From positions 124,001 to 188,000 of the forward strand of contig MDYQ01000100.1 in NCBI GenBank assembly GCA_003024175.1: a stretch of 64,000 nucleotides of DNA. Reading direction: 5' to 3'. Each line of letters begins with the position of its first letter. Position 1 is the first letter of the stretch. The notes beneath the pieces are model-generated. The model ran no database searches, was not told the DNA's origin, and worked only from the letters and a program-made list of their open reading frames with translations. This document shows positions 24,203 through 35,847 of this stretch, in pieces. The position numbers and the translations under genes are program-made. Source of the DNA: Planoprotostelium fungivorum (lineage: Eukaryota > Evosea > Variosea > Cavosteliida > Cavosteliaceae).

Positions 24203-27158
24203 TCAGAACCTCCAATCAGCATCCACGTCCATGGCCCATGGAAATTTCGCCCTCAGTGTCTTGTTGAATATTCGATCGATGGGTACGTCATTTGCCTTGG
24301 CCCACGCCACGCTGATCCTGGGATCGATGTAATTGATCTTTGATGTGGTCAACGACACGGTCTTCAGATCGTCCTGCACGGGTCAACGATGGGTCAACGA
24401 TGGGTCAACGGTGGGTCAACGATGGAATCACCTTCTCCGTCTTCTTGTGTTCGGTCTTTGCGATGCGCTCGTCAATGAGGCTGATCTGCTTCTCGATTTT
24501 GGCGGGATCGTCTGGCATCTTCTTCTTCTTCTTTCCGTCTTCCGTCTCTTCGTCCGGTTGTTCCGGGATCTTTCCCTTCTGTCATCCAGTCAACGATGAG
24601 TCAACGATGAGTCAACGATGAGTCAACGATGAGATCACCTTCACGGCCTTCAGATGAGCTTGTAGCTTCTTCTTCTGCTCTTCCAACTCCTTGATGACCG
24701 TGTCCAACTTGCCCATCTGTGCATCGTGTCCCTTCGCCACGCTCTTCTGATGGTTACACAATATGGCCACCTTCTCCATCAGCCTCATCCATCTACAACG
24801 CTCACCTCTCGATTGGCTCGGTTGTACATGATCATCTTCTCTTCCACGGACATGTCGTCTGTCATCTTCATGTTGGCCAGCTCCTTCTCTAACGTGATCG
24901 ACGCGTTGTACGTTCGGAACACCTTGGCGGTCAACCCTTCCATCATGCCCTTCAGATGGGCGTTGACGTAGTTGGTCTATAAATAGAACGTCAGCTTGAC
25001 GCTAAAAATAGAACGGCTCACGCTGAGTTGGTCGAAGAGCTCGTCCGAGGGCTCCTTACCCTTCTGAAAGTGTTTCAAATTCTTGAACACCTGCTTGTCC
25101 ACTTTGACCACGTTGTAGTACCTACCCCCGTCAGCCTCCCCCCTCGATCTACAACTCGCCTCATCGAATCTTTTCCCAGGAAATCGAATTCCACGGTGGT
25201 GGGCTCCGTACACTTGATGTGTTCCACTCGGAGGGAACAACAACCGACGGTGTCGGCCGACTCATCATCTTTTTCGTTTCCCGCTCGAAGTGCCAGGTGG
25301 TCAATGATCCACAGGGCCGTTGCCCTCTGCTTGATCTTGTCGTCTTCGTCCTTCATCTCCTTCGTGTACGTCTCGCGGATCTCCTTGATGTGTTTCTACC
25401 TCCTTCAGTCACATCCACCACCTCTCCCCCTCACCTTCAGATTCTGCGCGGTGGAAAATTTCTTGATGTCCGATTTTCCTTTGACGCGGGAATTCGCACC
25501 GAGCCAGACGTACTTGATGGCTTCGGGCTTGATCGAATCTTTCCAAGTGGCCAACCAGCCGACGTTGTTGTTGTGGACAATGCCACCCCACTCGTGGCCT
25601 GCGATGGGGCATTCGGGCACTTTGGCTCCTTCAGAGAGGTTGAGGGTGACATCTTCGGGCATGAGACGACGCTGGGGGAGGGTGAGGGGTGATGACGTCA
25701 GATGACGTCACCTTGGGGATACCGGCCTTGGGGTGGTCTCCGCGACCTAAAAATAGACCGGGGGGCTCGACGAGGTAGTTGCCCACCTGAGGGGGTGAGT
25801 TTCATCTACAACGAGGCGGTACCTTCTGCTTGTGGCCGTCCACGATGGCCCAGCCGTATTTCTTTGTGATCATCTCCTTCTCTAATTTCTCCTTGTCCTT
25901 CTCTTCTTTCGTTCTAGAAGAGGTGAGAAGGAGAAAGGCACGAATGGGTGACACCTGTTCTTCCTCTCTTCTTTCTTGTCCTTCAGATGCTTCTGAATGA
26001 GTGAGAAATCGCAGAGGTCGAATTTTGAGATCTTGTTGTTCTTGTCCTTCTCAGATAAAATGTCTTTGAACGCTTTGAAAAAGTTTTTCTTGAATTGAGG
26101 TTTCTACTCTCATCAGTCACGTGACGTCATGACGATGGGATCTGTTCATCACCTTCATGTGATCGGTTTCGAGGTATTGAGAGAAGTAAGTGGCCATTTC
26201 TTCGGCTTCCGCGGGTAATTTCACCGGTTTTCCATCGTATATCAACTGCACTCCGTGTGGCTCGTAGGCGGGAGGGAACAAGACACCGTTGTGTTCCAAC
26301 GAAGTCCACTTTACGGCTGAAACGCATCAAAGCCTGCGCGTGAAATCGTCTCTGCTCACAGTCGTCTTCCTTGTCTGATTCTAACCACCACTTGTACTGC
26401 TCTTCTTCTTCTTCTTGCTTTCCTCTCTTCTTCTTGACCGGTGTCTCCGTGCCAGCCTCACCATCTTCCTTCTTCACGCTCCTCTTCTTCGGTGTGGACT
26501 CTTTGGCAGCCTTGACTGGTTCTTTCTTCGGTGTCTTCTTTGCAGCTTCTTTCTTGGGAGTGGGCTCGCTCTTCTTCTTCGCGGGGGTCTTCTTTGTAGG
26601 TGTCTTCTTTGTGGGTGTTTTCTTTGGCTCAGCCTGAAGGTGAAGATCAGCATGAGGACATGGGGTACCCAATGGAGGGGTAGATGAGACGAAGAGGTGG
26701 ATGGACAGATTCGAGGAGAATGGATGGAAGGTGATCACACCTTCTTACGCTTGGCGATGGGCTTGTCGTCGTCCGAGTCCGAATCGGAAGAATCAGAGCT
26801 GGAAGAACTGGAAGAGTCAGAGCTGGAGGAGTCGGAGCTGTCTGAAGAAGAGGAGGATGAAGAATCCGAGGAAGACGAGCCGATACGTCTCTTATTGTTT
26901 GTCTTCTTGGGCGCTGGCTTCTTCGCGGCTGATTGCATTCAATACACCGTGGTGATTATTGTATCACTCACGTGATTTGTCTTCTTGTCTCTTTCTTTTG
27001 GTTGTGGGCTTTTCTTCAGCCGCTGGCTTCGCGGCAGACGGTTCCTCTTTGATTTCGACTGCAGCTGAATCTGGCTGAGCGATCGTCTCTTCTTTCACTA
27101 CTGGAACCGAGGCCTTATCGGTCTCCATCGGCATAGGTGTCTCCACTGTGCTCTCCAT
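24203..27158 (-). CDS. TOP1: DNA topoisomerase I (type IB)
   Basis: Nuclear enzyme that relaxes supercoils by nicking and rejoining one strand. The N-terminus is disordered and charged: an acidic Ser/Asp tract ([16 protein letters not shown]) and Lys-rich repeats ([15 protein letters not shown]). The core domain starts near [14 protein letters not shown], with [26 protein letters not shown] (Arg of the active site), DFLGKDSMR (Lys), VFRTYNAS (Arg) and ILCNHQKSV (His). A coiled linker (KKKLQAHLK) leads to the C-terminal [16 protein letters not shown] with the nucleophilic Tyr. All five catalytic residues can be placed. About a dozen introns. Start chosen at the first ATG, 27158; a TCTACAAC motif lies 5' at 27210. 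Confidence 0.96.
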
Positions 27159-27241
27159 TGCCACTTGTGTTAAGGGTGGCGGACTGCCCTGCTAAAATCC
27201 TCATCTCTCTCTACAACACTTTTTTATATTTCAATTTACAA

Positions 27242-28104
27242 TTAATATCTGCGAGTCCATATGTCGGCGTCTAGATTGAAGTTTGTCATTTGCCACAGCT
27301 CCTCGTCGACTTCTTTTTTCACATCCAGCGTGGCAGAGCAGGTCCTCATCACGTCCGGGTACATCTGTCCGTTCAACCGCACCGCGACGGTTGGCATCTG
27401 TGGGGGCTGATTGAAAGGATCGAACTCGGTCTCGATCTTTGGCAGCTTCCTCCCCGACGTGGCTAGGTACATCCTCTCTCTCGCTTCTTTCTGAGTGATG
27501 GCCGAACAGCCCTGGGGATCGCACAGGTGGCGGGCTACAGTGACAATGAGAGACGTGAGGTCGCGATCTGGGAGGGTCTGTAAGGTACTGAGACACACTG
27601 GAAGACGTGTCGGTCCCGTGCTGTATTCGACCATGCAGTACTGGCTGTTGTCTTTCAAATAAGACACCTGCCCACAGTCAGCATGGAGACGATGTGGAGG
27701 TGATGCCTCACCTGCCTGCGCAGTTTCACGTCTTCAAGGGTGGCGTAATGATAGCGTCTCAGCAGATGATCGCCCACGACGACTTGACCTCTGGACGGCT
27801 TCCAGAATAGTCCGTCGGTGTCGCTGCTCGGTATGTACTTCCCTTTATAGAGAAAACAAGTGGGAAGAGGGGGCATTCTGCCGGAAGACTTGTCTGGGCA
27901 GCATGTTAGACTGACGCGTCAGATGATGCACCATGTTTCTTCACCGAAGAGGATGGGTCGTTCTGTGGTGTAAGCGTCTTCGGGTGGCGTGTGAGTTGAA
28001 ACCCAGCGTAAGATATGCTCTGTAAATTCAGTCCACTCTCTAGACTCCCAGCGCATGTGACCGGTGATCAAGAAAGACCTATACTGCTCTTGCGTGCTCA
28101 ACAT
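27242..28104 (-). CDS. Conserved-looking protein of unknown function
   Basis: At least three exons with good coding character give about 245 residues. The first begins MLSTQEQYRSFLITGHMRWE, the middle includes CFLYKGKYIPSSDTDGLFW, and the last runs from VSYLKDNSQYCMVEYS to NFNLDADIWTRRY at 27242. Mixed polar composition with several Cys; no signal peptide, membrane helix or known motif. The 5' end is uncertain: additional exons may lie upstream, where open minus-strand stretches exist (28181-28429, 28426-28626) but lack clear starts. Confidence 0.6.
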
Positions 28105-28828
28105 CTTTTCGAACGGTGTGTCCTCTACACATCCTCTAATCTACCTTCTATCTTCCTGGATACGCACAGAGCTCCCGTAACTATGATGGATAGCCTCCAT
28201 CGGTTGAAATCTCACGGACAATTTCCATGCATCCCTTCAACGCTGCCGTTTCGCGCCCCTCCGACGTAACTGTACGTACAAGTGGTATGGCGATCCTGCC
28301 TTCCCCAGGGACATAAATCAGGGCGATGTAGAGAGCAATCAGCGGGGACGATCTTCTCACCACGGTAGTTAACGTGTTCCCATGGATATATATCCAGTTT
28401 AAGGTACGTACAGCTGCGTTCCTTTTCACACGAGGTTGCAGACCTTCAGTGCCTTCTTCACGAAAATAAAAGGTTTAAAAGATATCTGAATACTTATATT
28501 GCCATGCTGACGACAGGGCAACGCGAGCTCCACCTTTGTACGCATAAAACCTTCCAGGTCACGTGATTCTAAGAATAAATTCGAAAAAACTGAACGATTT
28601 ATGTGTGGCACATTTCGACGGCTCACGTGACTGATGAGGGTAGAAACCTCAATTCAAGAAAAACTTTTTCAAAGCGTTCAAGGACATTTAAACAGGAACA
28701 ATGAAAGAGAGGACACCGAAAGTAAATACCCATAAAGATGATGACGAAGATCGTCGTTCTGTTTTTTCCCGCCAAAATTGCATCTCGCTCAGATGAGAGA
28801 CACTCGTTCACTTTCGAAGATGAATGTA
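28105..28828. other. Intergenic, no confident gene
   Basis: About 720 bases between the unknown gene and PEX12, both minus-strand. A TTTTTTCCCGCCAAAA stretch (about 28764-28779) matches the E2F consensus TTTSSCGC. Possible 5' exons of the unknown gene may lie here. Confidence 0.4.
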
Positions 28829-30357
28829 TTAAGCGTCGTAGATCTTTCGAATCTGGTCGATCTCCATCTTCTTCAGGGTCACCGGGCAGTCGTGGTGGTC
28901 TCTCACGTGGCTGTACAGACAGGGATAACAGAACAGTATCCCACCAATCGATATACTCTTCTCTCGATCAGTCTACAAAAGAGGAAAAGAACTCGCACCG
29001 TGTTTGTCCTCTTCTCCTTGCACAGAGGACAGAGGGACTTGTCCGTAGGTACGTCTAACCCCTTTCGAGCTATCTTGGGGGGCTGGGGAGGAGGGGGGAG
29101 CGGCAGACTGTCACCACCTCTCAGCCGGCTCTCGGTGTACCACCACTCTAAGAACTTGAAGAGGAAGATGGTGATGGGAAGCATCCAACGAGAGTAATCT
29201 AAGACGAGATCGTAGAGGAAGACGACCAACTTCCAAGCTCTAGGCAGTGGGCCTCCGTTGAGCTTCTTCAGTCTCATGTTCCTCCTCTTCTGTTGTCCTT
29301 CTCTCTGTGCATCCTGCCGCACGTCAGCCACCGTGGAACATTCGTTTGGTGCGTGATGATCTCACCAGTTGTTGTATGGATAGCCGTTGTAGTGTGACCC
29401 CCTGAGCGTGCAAGAAGGGAGTGTAGTAGTTGGTGGAGCCGTATAGGTAGTACAACTGGTATAGAAAGAAGGAAGCCTCGTAGAATGCATTGAAGTAAGG
29501 ATAGCCGTACATGAGAGCGTTGTAGATGAAGCGACGGAAGGATGGAGGGAGGTAGCGAGTGAGTCCGTGTTGGTTGTCTGGATGATCGTCATCAGCGATG
29601 AGACCTTCTCGCACGGAGAATTGATGCATCGGAAAATGTTCTTTGTACAGATTGTCCATCTTCGATTTGATGTAAGGGATGGCGACCTGCGCGGGAGATT
29701 CAAAATTTGAAACGTGTGAGGGTAGTGGGGAGATGACGTACCGCAGTGAATAAGCCCCAACGTCTCTCGGAAACTCCGATTGGGACGGGTGTGGGTGCCT
29801 GGAGTGATTCTTGTTGGCTCGTTGTAGATGGAGCTTTGGGTGACATCAGGGAGGGCAGCAGAGATGACAATTGGAAACGACTCTTAGTGGGTGTGGTCAG
29901 GGGCGGGGGTACAAGCCTCATCCTCTTCAGGCCGTAGAAGTATTCGGCGAAGGATGCATCTGACTGGATGAGAAGACGTCCAGAGTGATTTCCCATCTCA
30001 TAATGTGGATTATGACGGAAAGATGATTCAACAGGTGATGATATGTGTGAGATATGTTGGGCATCTAATGTGCAGAGATGTCCTCTCTTCTCACCGTAAT
30101 GTTTCAAATGATGATTTTCTAACAAAAGAAGGAGGAATGTGAAGACTTCGTCATTATGATTGGCGAACCATTCCATGGTTGGATGTCGTGCAGCCAACGT
30201 CTGAATCCCAAATCAGTCGAGATGAAATATTAGGATCTTCTCGTACCGAAAAGATGTAGCGCAATGCAGGTTTGAGAGTTGGCATCATTTCCTGCTGAGC
30301 AATCATCTCAAAGAAAGACGGTCTCGTATCCGAGACATTCAGATTCGATAAAAACAT
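28829..30357 (-). CDS. PEX12: Peroxisome biogenesis factor 12 (RING peroxin)
   Basis: Member of the PEX2/PEX10/PEX12 membrane ubiquitin-ligase complex that recycles the PTS1 receptor. The N-terminus PSFFEMIAQQEMMPTLKPAL matches the family (FE..AQ..L...L.PA..Y). Membrane segments lie around YLPPSFRRFIYNALMYG and LPITIFLFKFLEWWY. The C-terminal degenerate RING reads SLCPLCKEKR, then after an intron GILFCYPCLYSHVRDHHDCP, which has fewer zinc ligands than a full RING, as is normal for PEX12. A proline-rich stretch precedes it. Five or so introns; one near 29821 carries the GTTGTAGA motif. Confidence 0.92.
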
Positions 30358-30435
30358 GATGTCCTCTGATGATGTGTCTGCGATGTGATGTTCTTCGGAA
30401 TAACAGTTTCATTTCGGATCTGATCATTCAATGCG

Positions 30436-32338
30436 ATGACCAGTGAAAATGGAAAACCCCTCTCCACTACTATGGCAGCTGATCTCTTGCTGCATGAAGA
30501 AGATAAATTGAGATGTCCTTGGTTTAATGTGGAGGAGTGGAATGAGGTGCATCGAAGAGTGGAGCGCTTCTTACAACACGCAGAAGGAGTGGAAAAAATA
30601 GAGCCTGAAGATCTGTCAGCCGATCTGGGCCACATATCGGAGAAGGTGATTGTGATTCCGCAATCCATCGTCATCTGAGAGATTGCAGATTAAGCAGTGG
30701 AAGGCACGCGGCCGAGTGTCTGGATCCATCGAGAGCACTTTCGGTCTGCTCACTGCTGTACATTCTCACGTGAGTCATTCACTGTTGTCCCATTCTAAAC
30801 ATCGATCGTCAGACGAGTGAGACGGCCGACAGTGAAGGTATTATTCTCATGGGTTCTATGGCTCTCCTCAGACTCGTCACGTCTGTGTCCGATCTGTGGC
30901 AGAGACAAGGAGAAGAAGTCATTTCCATAGCTCAGATCGCGGAGCACATCGATTTCCCTCGGTCCATCGTTGAAGTTCGAAATCAGATCAGTCACCATCA
31001 ATTACCAAAACTGAAGAAGTTGATACCCATGTGCATGGAGGTGAGAGATTCACCATCATCATCCGTCACGACATCACCGCGATGATGACACGACACGATA
31101 GGGACTGAGGTGGATCAAAAGTTATTACTGGGACAAACAATTTCGATTCTACAACCGTTCTACGGTACCTCTTCAAGAGAGCATCAATCAGTATATCTCA
31201 GACATGACCGCTCGATTCTCGAAGAAACCGAAAGAACATGTGATGATGGGTGATCGTCTCATCCTCTGATGAAACCATTCCAGATCCAACCGAAAGAGAG
31301 AGCGATCATTTGTTCAGACATCACCACCTTCTTAAACGGCCTGCAAGACGTCCACGATATCTTATCGGACGTCATCCTGAAGAAGAGCATCGAAACGTGA
31401 GAAAAAAATACGCGGGGAGCGGGATTCGATCTCACGCCTTCCCAGCATGCTAGAGTGGAAGGGCAAGAAGATCAAGGAGTGGAAGATCTGGACCGTTCTG
31501 GCGGATGAGATCAACAAGAGTCACGAAGGGTTCTTCCTCACTTGCGCGAGAAAGTGGGTTCACCACGCTTACGGTGAGAAGAATGAGACGAAGAGATGAT
31601 GACGTGTCCAGCCATCCACATCGGTCACGAGATCTACATCGATGAGACGAGGTGAGTCACAGATATCGTTCGATGTGAAATGTGACACCGTGCAGGGATA
31701 GAGTGATGGAGTTGATGGGAAGTCTCAGTGTAGATTGCATTCAACACAGGTACAATTATGTTCAAGTTGCTTACGGTCCCATCCAACGTCACCTCACCGG
31801 AGTCGAGGTGATGATCGATCGCATCGTGAAACGAGATGATGACATGTCAGGTTCTCAACTTACGAGACATCGCCTTGATGTGCCTGAGAATGCAAGGCTG
31901 CTCATGGTGAGCCATCCATCACCGACTCGGTGACTCATCATCACCTCCAGGGTCATGCAGATGATGCAACTCATCCAATCAGACATCATCATCCTCTTCC
32001 CCCACCTCACGACGTCTGTAAATCTCGCTCTCCATTCAGAGCCTACGAACAAGAGGAAGAGGATACAAGAGGAGACAGATACGTCCTCTCGTTGGTCTCT
32101 GACCAATGGATGGATCGGAACACCTATGGGTCTGCACCGCGGCGGTAGTGCTCCTAATCCGGCTCAATTCACGTTGCCCATCGAACTGGACGAGCTGAAA
32201 GGGCCGAAGAGAGTCGAAGAGAGAGAGACGAAGAAGGAGAAGGGAGGGGAGAAGAAAGAGAAGGGAGAGAAGGAGACGATGGAGAAGGTAGAGGCTGTAC
32301 CCGTGAAGAAGAAGAGGATACCCCTCATGATGGGTTGA
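30436..32338 (+). CDS. LAS1-like ribosome biogenesis endonuclease
   Basis: LAS1 is the HEPN-family RNase that cuts ITS2 during 60S maturation, in complex with the Grc3 kinase. Matching stretches: CPWFNVEEWNEVHRRVERF near the start, IKQWKARGRVSGSIESTFGL, FPRSIVEVRNQISHHQLPKL (the HEPN RhxxxH-like site reads RNQISH) and GLRWIKSYYWDKQF. The C-terminal half is divergent: repeat-free exons, then NGWIGTPMG and a Lys/Glu-rich tail ending at 32338. About eight introns; one (31397-31450) contains tRNA-like sequence in antisense. It starts 79 bases from PEX12 in the opposite direction. Confidence 0.88.
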
Positions 32339-32777
32339 TGGTGGATAAATTTGTATCGAATTGAATGAGAGAATCAATGTGGTTGTAGACTTTCCCTCAT
32401 TTGAGCATCACCTGCACCGCAGATGCGAGTACACACCAGCAATGTCCAAGACCTTCGTGGGTATTACCCTGAAGATCAAGGGAGTAGGAAAGAGGAAGTA
32501 AATGGAGAGTGTTTCAAATCATCGATCATGAATTCGTAATGGGATGGCGTCTCTATACGGTAATTTGGTCTGCACACGATATTCGTGTATTCTCACTCGC
32601 CGGATGTAGATAACTGATTGGGCTTCTGTTGGTGAGGATTGTAAGGCAACTCATGTTGGCTCGCGGAACGATTTGTGTTTCTACTCCGCGCATTTTATTC
32701 TGAAGGACATTTATTCTGCACGACACAATCATCTTCAGAACCGAGATCATCTTTCCCCACAGAAGAAGGGAGGACTG
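32339..32777 (+). other. Intergenic, promoter region of the ankyrin gene
   Basis: No convincing gene. A 19-codon frame starts at 32442 (MSKTFVGITLKIKGVGKRK) but has no support. The coding frame of the ankyrin protein is open back to about 32673 without an ATG. Confidence 0.35.
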
Positions 32778-34787
32778 ATGACGGACGGAATCATCACGAG
32801 TCACGATCTTACCCGAGCCATCTTACATGCAGTGCTGAACGAACGTGTTGGATCACAGATCCAGCTACACTGGAAGAGGAGACGCTTCTGCCCTGAGTCT
32901 CACAGCTCGAGGAGGGAACAATTTGCCATCCTTCGTAGCACGTGCAAGTTGTGGAAAGACATCGGTGAGAAGGTGACCCAAAACATTCTCCTTCTCATCA
33001 CATCAGTGGACGGCTTCACTGACTGGCTGGCCGACTACGATCTGTTTCTGGCAGTCAGAGGCTGCAAGATCGACTCTCTCCGCTTTCTCTTGACACGCAC
33101 TGAGTTGGACCCATCCATACAAGACGATGCGCATCTCAGAATGGCATCTCGTGATGGTTCGACCGAGATCGTGCGGCTACTCTTGTCTGATCCTCGTGTG
33201 GATCCATCGGCATGGAATAACAAGGCCATCGTAGAGGCAGCCGCAGGCGGTCACATCGAGATCGTGCGGCTGCTCTTGTTCGATCCTCGTGTAGATCCAT
33301 CAGCAAGGAATAACAAGGCCGTAGTAAAGGCGGCCACAAAAGGTCACGCTGAGGTAGTGAGGCTACTCTTGTCCAATCCTCGTGTAGATCCATCAGCAGA
33401 GAACAACGAGGCCATCTCAAAAGTAGTTGAAAAAGGTAATACGAGGGTAGTAAGGCTTCTCTTGACCGATGACCGTGTGGATCCATCAGTACAAGACAAC
33501 CAGGCCATACAGATCGCACCCGAGAGTGGTACATCTGAGTTGATCAGTCTGCTCTTGGCCCATCCAAAGGTCGATCCGTCAGCAGGCAACAACAAAGCCA
33601 TCAGACTGAGTATCATGAATACACGCAACCCACAAGTGGTGGAGCTTCTCTTGGCAGATCCTCGTGTAGATCCATCGGCAAGTAATAACCAGGCCATCCG
33701 CTATGCTTGCCACTATGGCCGCTTCGAGATCTTTCTGGCGCTCTCATCAGACCCTCGTGTGGATCCATCAGCGAATGACAACGAGGCCATCAGGAATGCC
33801 TCACAATACGGCCACGTTGAGATCTGCCGTGCACTCTTGGCAGATCCTCGTGTGAACCCGGCGGCGCTTGACAACGAGGCCATTCAATATGCAGCAATGA
33901 GGGGTCTCACTCAAATCGTAAAATTACTCCTATCTCGGTCGATCGATCCATCCCCACGAAACTACGGGGCCGTGACAGAAGCATCAAGAGAAGGACACGG
34001 TAAAATGGTAAAGCCGTCAGAAGGCGTGGAGAGAGCAAGTGACCATTGGACCATCAGAACCGCAGCACACAGTGGACCTTCCGTAGTGGCAGACAAGTAT
34101 TTGGGAACTTATAGGGTGGATCCAACTGCACAAGACAATTGGGCCGTCCGAATGGCATCACAGAATGGACATCACGAAGTGGTAGAGCTTCTTTTGGCAG
34201 ACCCTGGCGTGGATCCATCGGCGATGGACAACCAGCCCATCAGGGAGGCAGCATCGAGGGGGCATCATCAAGTGGTCCGTCTTCTTCTGTCTCATCCTGC
34301 AGTGAATCCGGCCGTACGAGACAATTTTCCGCTGAGAATTGCATGTGAAAATTATCGGACCGAGACAGTACGGTTGCTGCTGGCCGACGACCGTGTAGAT
34401 CCGTCAGTATATCACAACTGTCTCGTCACAAATCTGAAGGAAGAGCATGAGATAGTAGACCTTCTCTTGGCCCATCCTCGTGTAGATCCATCTGAAAAGT
34501 GTCAGGAGGCCATCAAACTGGCATCAGACAGAGGCCATGCCAAAATAGTGCGGTCACTTTTGGCTGATCATCGAGTGGATCCATCGACAGACGACAACTA
34601 CCCTATCCGCGCAGCAGCGAAGAGAGGATATGCCGAGGTGGTCGAGCTTCTGTTGTCTCATCCTCTCGTGGACGCATCTGCACAAGATGGTGCGGCCTTG
34701 AGAGAAGCAACGGAAAGAGGACACACAAGAGTGTCACAGCTGCTATCAGAGCACGAGCAGAAGAGGTCAGCGAAGAGAAAGAGATAA
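32778..34787 (+). CDS. Ankyrin-repeat protein of the DPRVDPSA family
   Basis: Intronless frame of 669 residues. An N-terminal helical segment with RSTCKLWKDIGEKV resembles the end of an F-box. It is followed by about 17 ankyrin-like repeats of roughly 32-33 residues with consensus xVxLLLxDPRVDPSAxDNxAI and AAxxGHxEI. Repeats near 33950-34110 are degenerate. Such solenoids mediate protein binding; if the N-terminus is an F-box, the protein could recruit substrates to ubiquitin ligases. The lack of introns in an intron-rich genome suggests recent expansion of a repeat family. Start taken as the first in-frame ATG. Confidence 0.88.
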   Translation: MTDGIITSHDLTRAILHAVLNERVGSQIQLHWKRRRFCPESHSSRREQFAILRSTCKLWKDIGEKVTQNILLLITSVDGFTDWLADYDLFLAVRGCKIDSLRFLLTRTELDPSIQDDAHLRMASRDGSTEIVRLLLSDPRVDPSAWNNKAIVEAAAGGHIEIVRLLLFDPRVDPSARNNKAVVKAATKGHAEVVRLLLSNPRVDPSAENNEAISKVVEKGNTRVVRLLLTDDRVDPSVQDNQAIQIAPESGTSELISLLLAHPKVDPSAGNNKAIRLSIMNTRNPQVVELLLADPRVDPSASNNQAIRYACHYGRFEIFLALSSDPRVDPSANDNEAIRNASQYGHVEICRALLADPRVNPAALDNEAIQYAAMRGLTQIVKLLLSRSIDPSPRNYGAVTEASREGHGKMVKPSEGVERASDHWTIRTAAHSGPSVVADKYLGTYRVDPTAQDNWAVRMASQNGHHEVVELLLADPGVDPSAMDNQPIREAASRGHHQVVRLLLSHPAVNPAVRDNFPLRIACENYRTETVRLLLADDRVDPSVYHNCLVTNLKEEHEIVDLLLAHPRVDPSEKCQEAIKLASDRGHAKIVRSLLADHRVDPSTDDNYPIRAAAKRGYAEVVELLLSHPLVDASAQDGAALREATERGHTRVSQLLSEHEQKRSAKRKR

Positions 34788-34822
34788 ACATTCTTGATCA
34801 TGTTAAGATCGGATTGGTGTGC

Positions 34823-35146
34823 TCAGTCGAGAGACTTGAGACCCTCTATCTTTTCCTGCAGATCATTCATCTTCCGCGAGATATCAGTGATACTCTTGCG
34901 AGCCGGTTCTCCTGGCTATCTCTATATCAGACCGTGGCCCGCAGGATAAGTTTTCTTCCAATTCTATGACAGTTCCCCACAGCGGACCATTAGGTGGGTC
35001 TCGAGGTGTCGGGGGTAATTCTGCTGGATTGCGGTCATACGGGTTTCATCGATCGTGATCAATTGAGGATCCTCTTGATCCTCTGGGCGTGGATGGTGAG
35101 CCAGGCCCTGATGTGCGGGTTCAAGCGTCTCGGCATTTAGTTTCAT
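34823..35146 (-). CDS. Possible small two-exon protein with C-terminal coiled coil
   Basis: Exon 1 begins at 35146 (MKLNAETLEPAHQGLAHH) and continues to about ETHLM. A candidate intron (GTCCGC to GATAG, about 70 nt) joins it to an exon encoding ITDISRKMNDLQEKIEGLK and ending at 34823. The heptad-like end and conserved-looking DETRMTAIQQNYPRHLE suggest a real small protein of about 85-90 residues, but I do not recognise it and the splice choice is a guess. Confidence 0.45.
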
Positions 35147-35685
35147 GCTGCTTTATTGCGGGTCTACTGCTTCTGCTGGTCTTGTCCGTTCGGTTCTCGC
35201 TATCTTATGATCCTCTCCTATTTGATAACTAGCCTCGTCGACATTCGGGTTCACAGCCCAAAGTTCAAATTTGTGCTCGCTCAAAGTAAATTTTTGGGCC
35301 AGCCCAATACATGAGGGAAACAACTTGCACCTTTCGACCCTTGATGTCACCTCCGTCTGGCTACCGTGCTGACCTGTGAGTATCACGAAGCATCTCCTGA
35401 AAGTGATGAATGGACACTGAGTCGGGATGATTGGATGATCGAAAGACGGTGTATTTTTTCGTTGCATTGATCGCTGTGTCAACAATAAAGATGCTGCAAA
35501 CCTATTCACTGCTCTACGTCACCACCAAACTCTGACATGGTCTGACCTAAGGTGATCACGGTTGGCGTCGGAATTAGGATGCTTGAAGGATGACCATTGC
35601 AAGACGATCGACCGTTCAGACCGTTCCATCCTCCCTGTTGTTGGAGTTTTCGGGCTTGGTGATCGAAATTTCGCATGAAAAAAAG
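35147..35685. other. Intergenic, no confident gene
   Basis: A minus-strand open stretch (35153-35509) lacks an ATG at its start and has no recognisable motif. Nothing else is supported between the small gene and the tRNA. Confidence 0.35.
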
Positions 35686-35757
35686 AGGCCATACCCGGAT
35701 TTGAACCGGGGTTTCAAGGATCAGAACCTCGCGTGCTGACCGCTACACTATACGGCC
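35686..35757 (-). tRNA. tRNA-Gln (anticodon CTG)
   Basis: 72-nt cloverleaf. Acceptor GGCCGTA pairs with TATGGCC (one G-T). The anticodon stem CGAGG/CCTTG closes loop TTCTGAT with anticodon CTG. The T arm is CCCGG-TTCAAAT-CCGGG. No intron. A run of seven T follows on the transcribed strand as Pol III terminator. Confidence 0.95.
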
Positions 35758-35847
35758 TTGGTGTCTTTCGCAGTTAATTCGCAGTACAGGATGGTATAGG
35801 CGTGCTCCAGACATGAAGTAGGACACACATACAACACGGCCTCTTTA

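Noticed and set aside
26371-26687. Plus-strand Phe/Leu-rich frames
   Set aside because: Antisense of the Lys-rich N-terminus of topoisomerase I.
32442-32501. 19-codon frame MSKTFVGITLKIKGVGKRK
   Set aside because: Too short, with no known family or splice partner.
35153-35509. Minus-strand frame of 118 codons
   Set aside because: No ATG at its start, no motif, and it lies in an intergenic stretch beside a tRNA.
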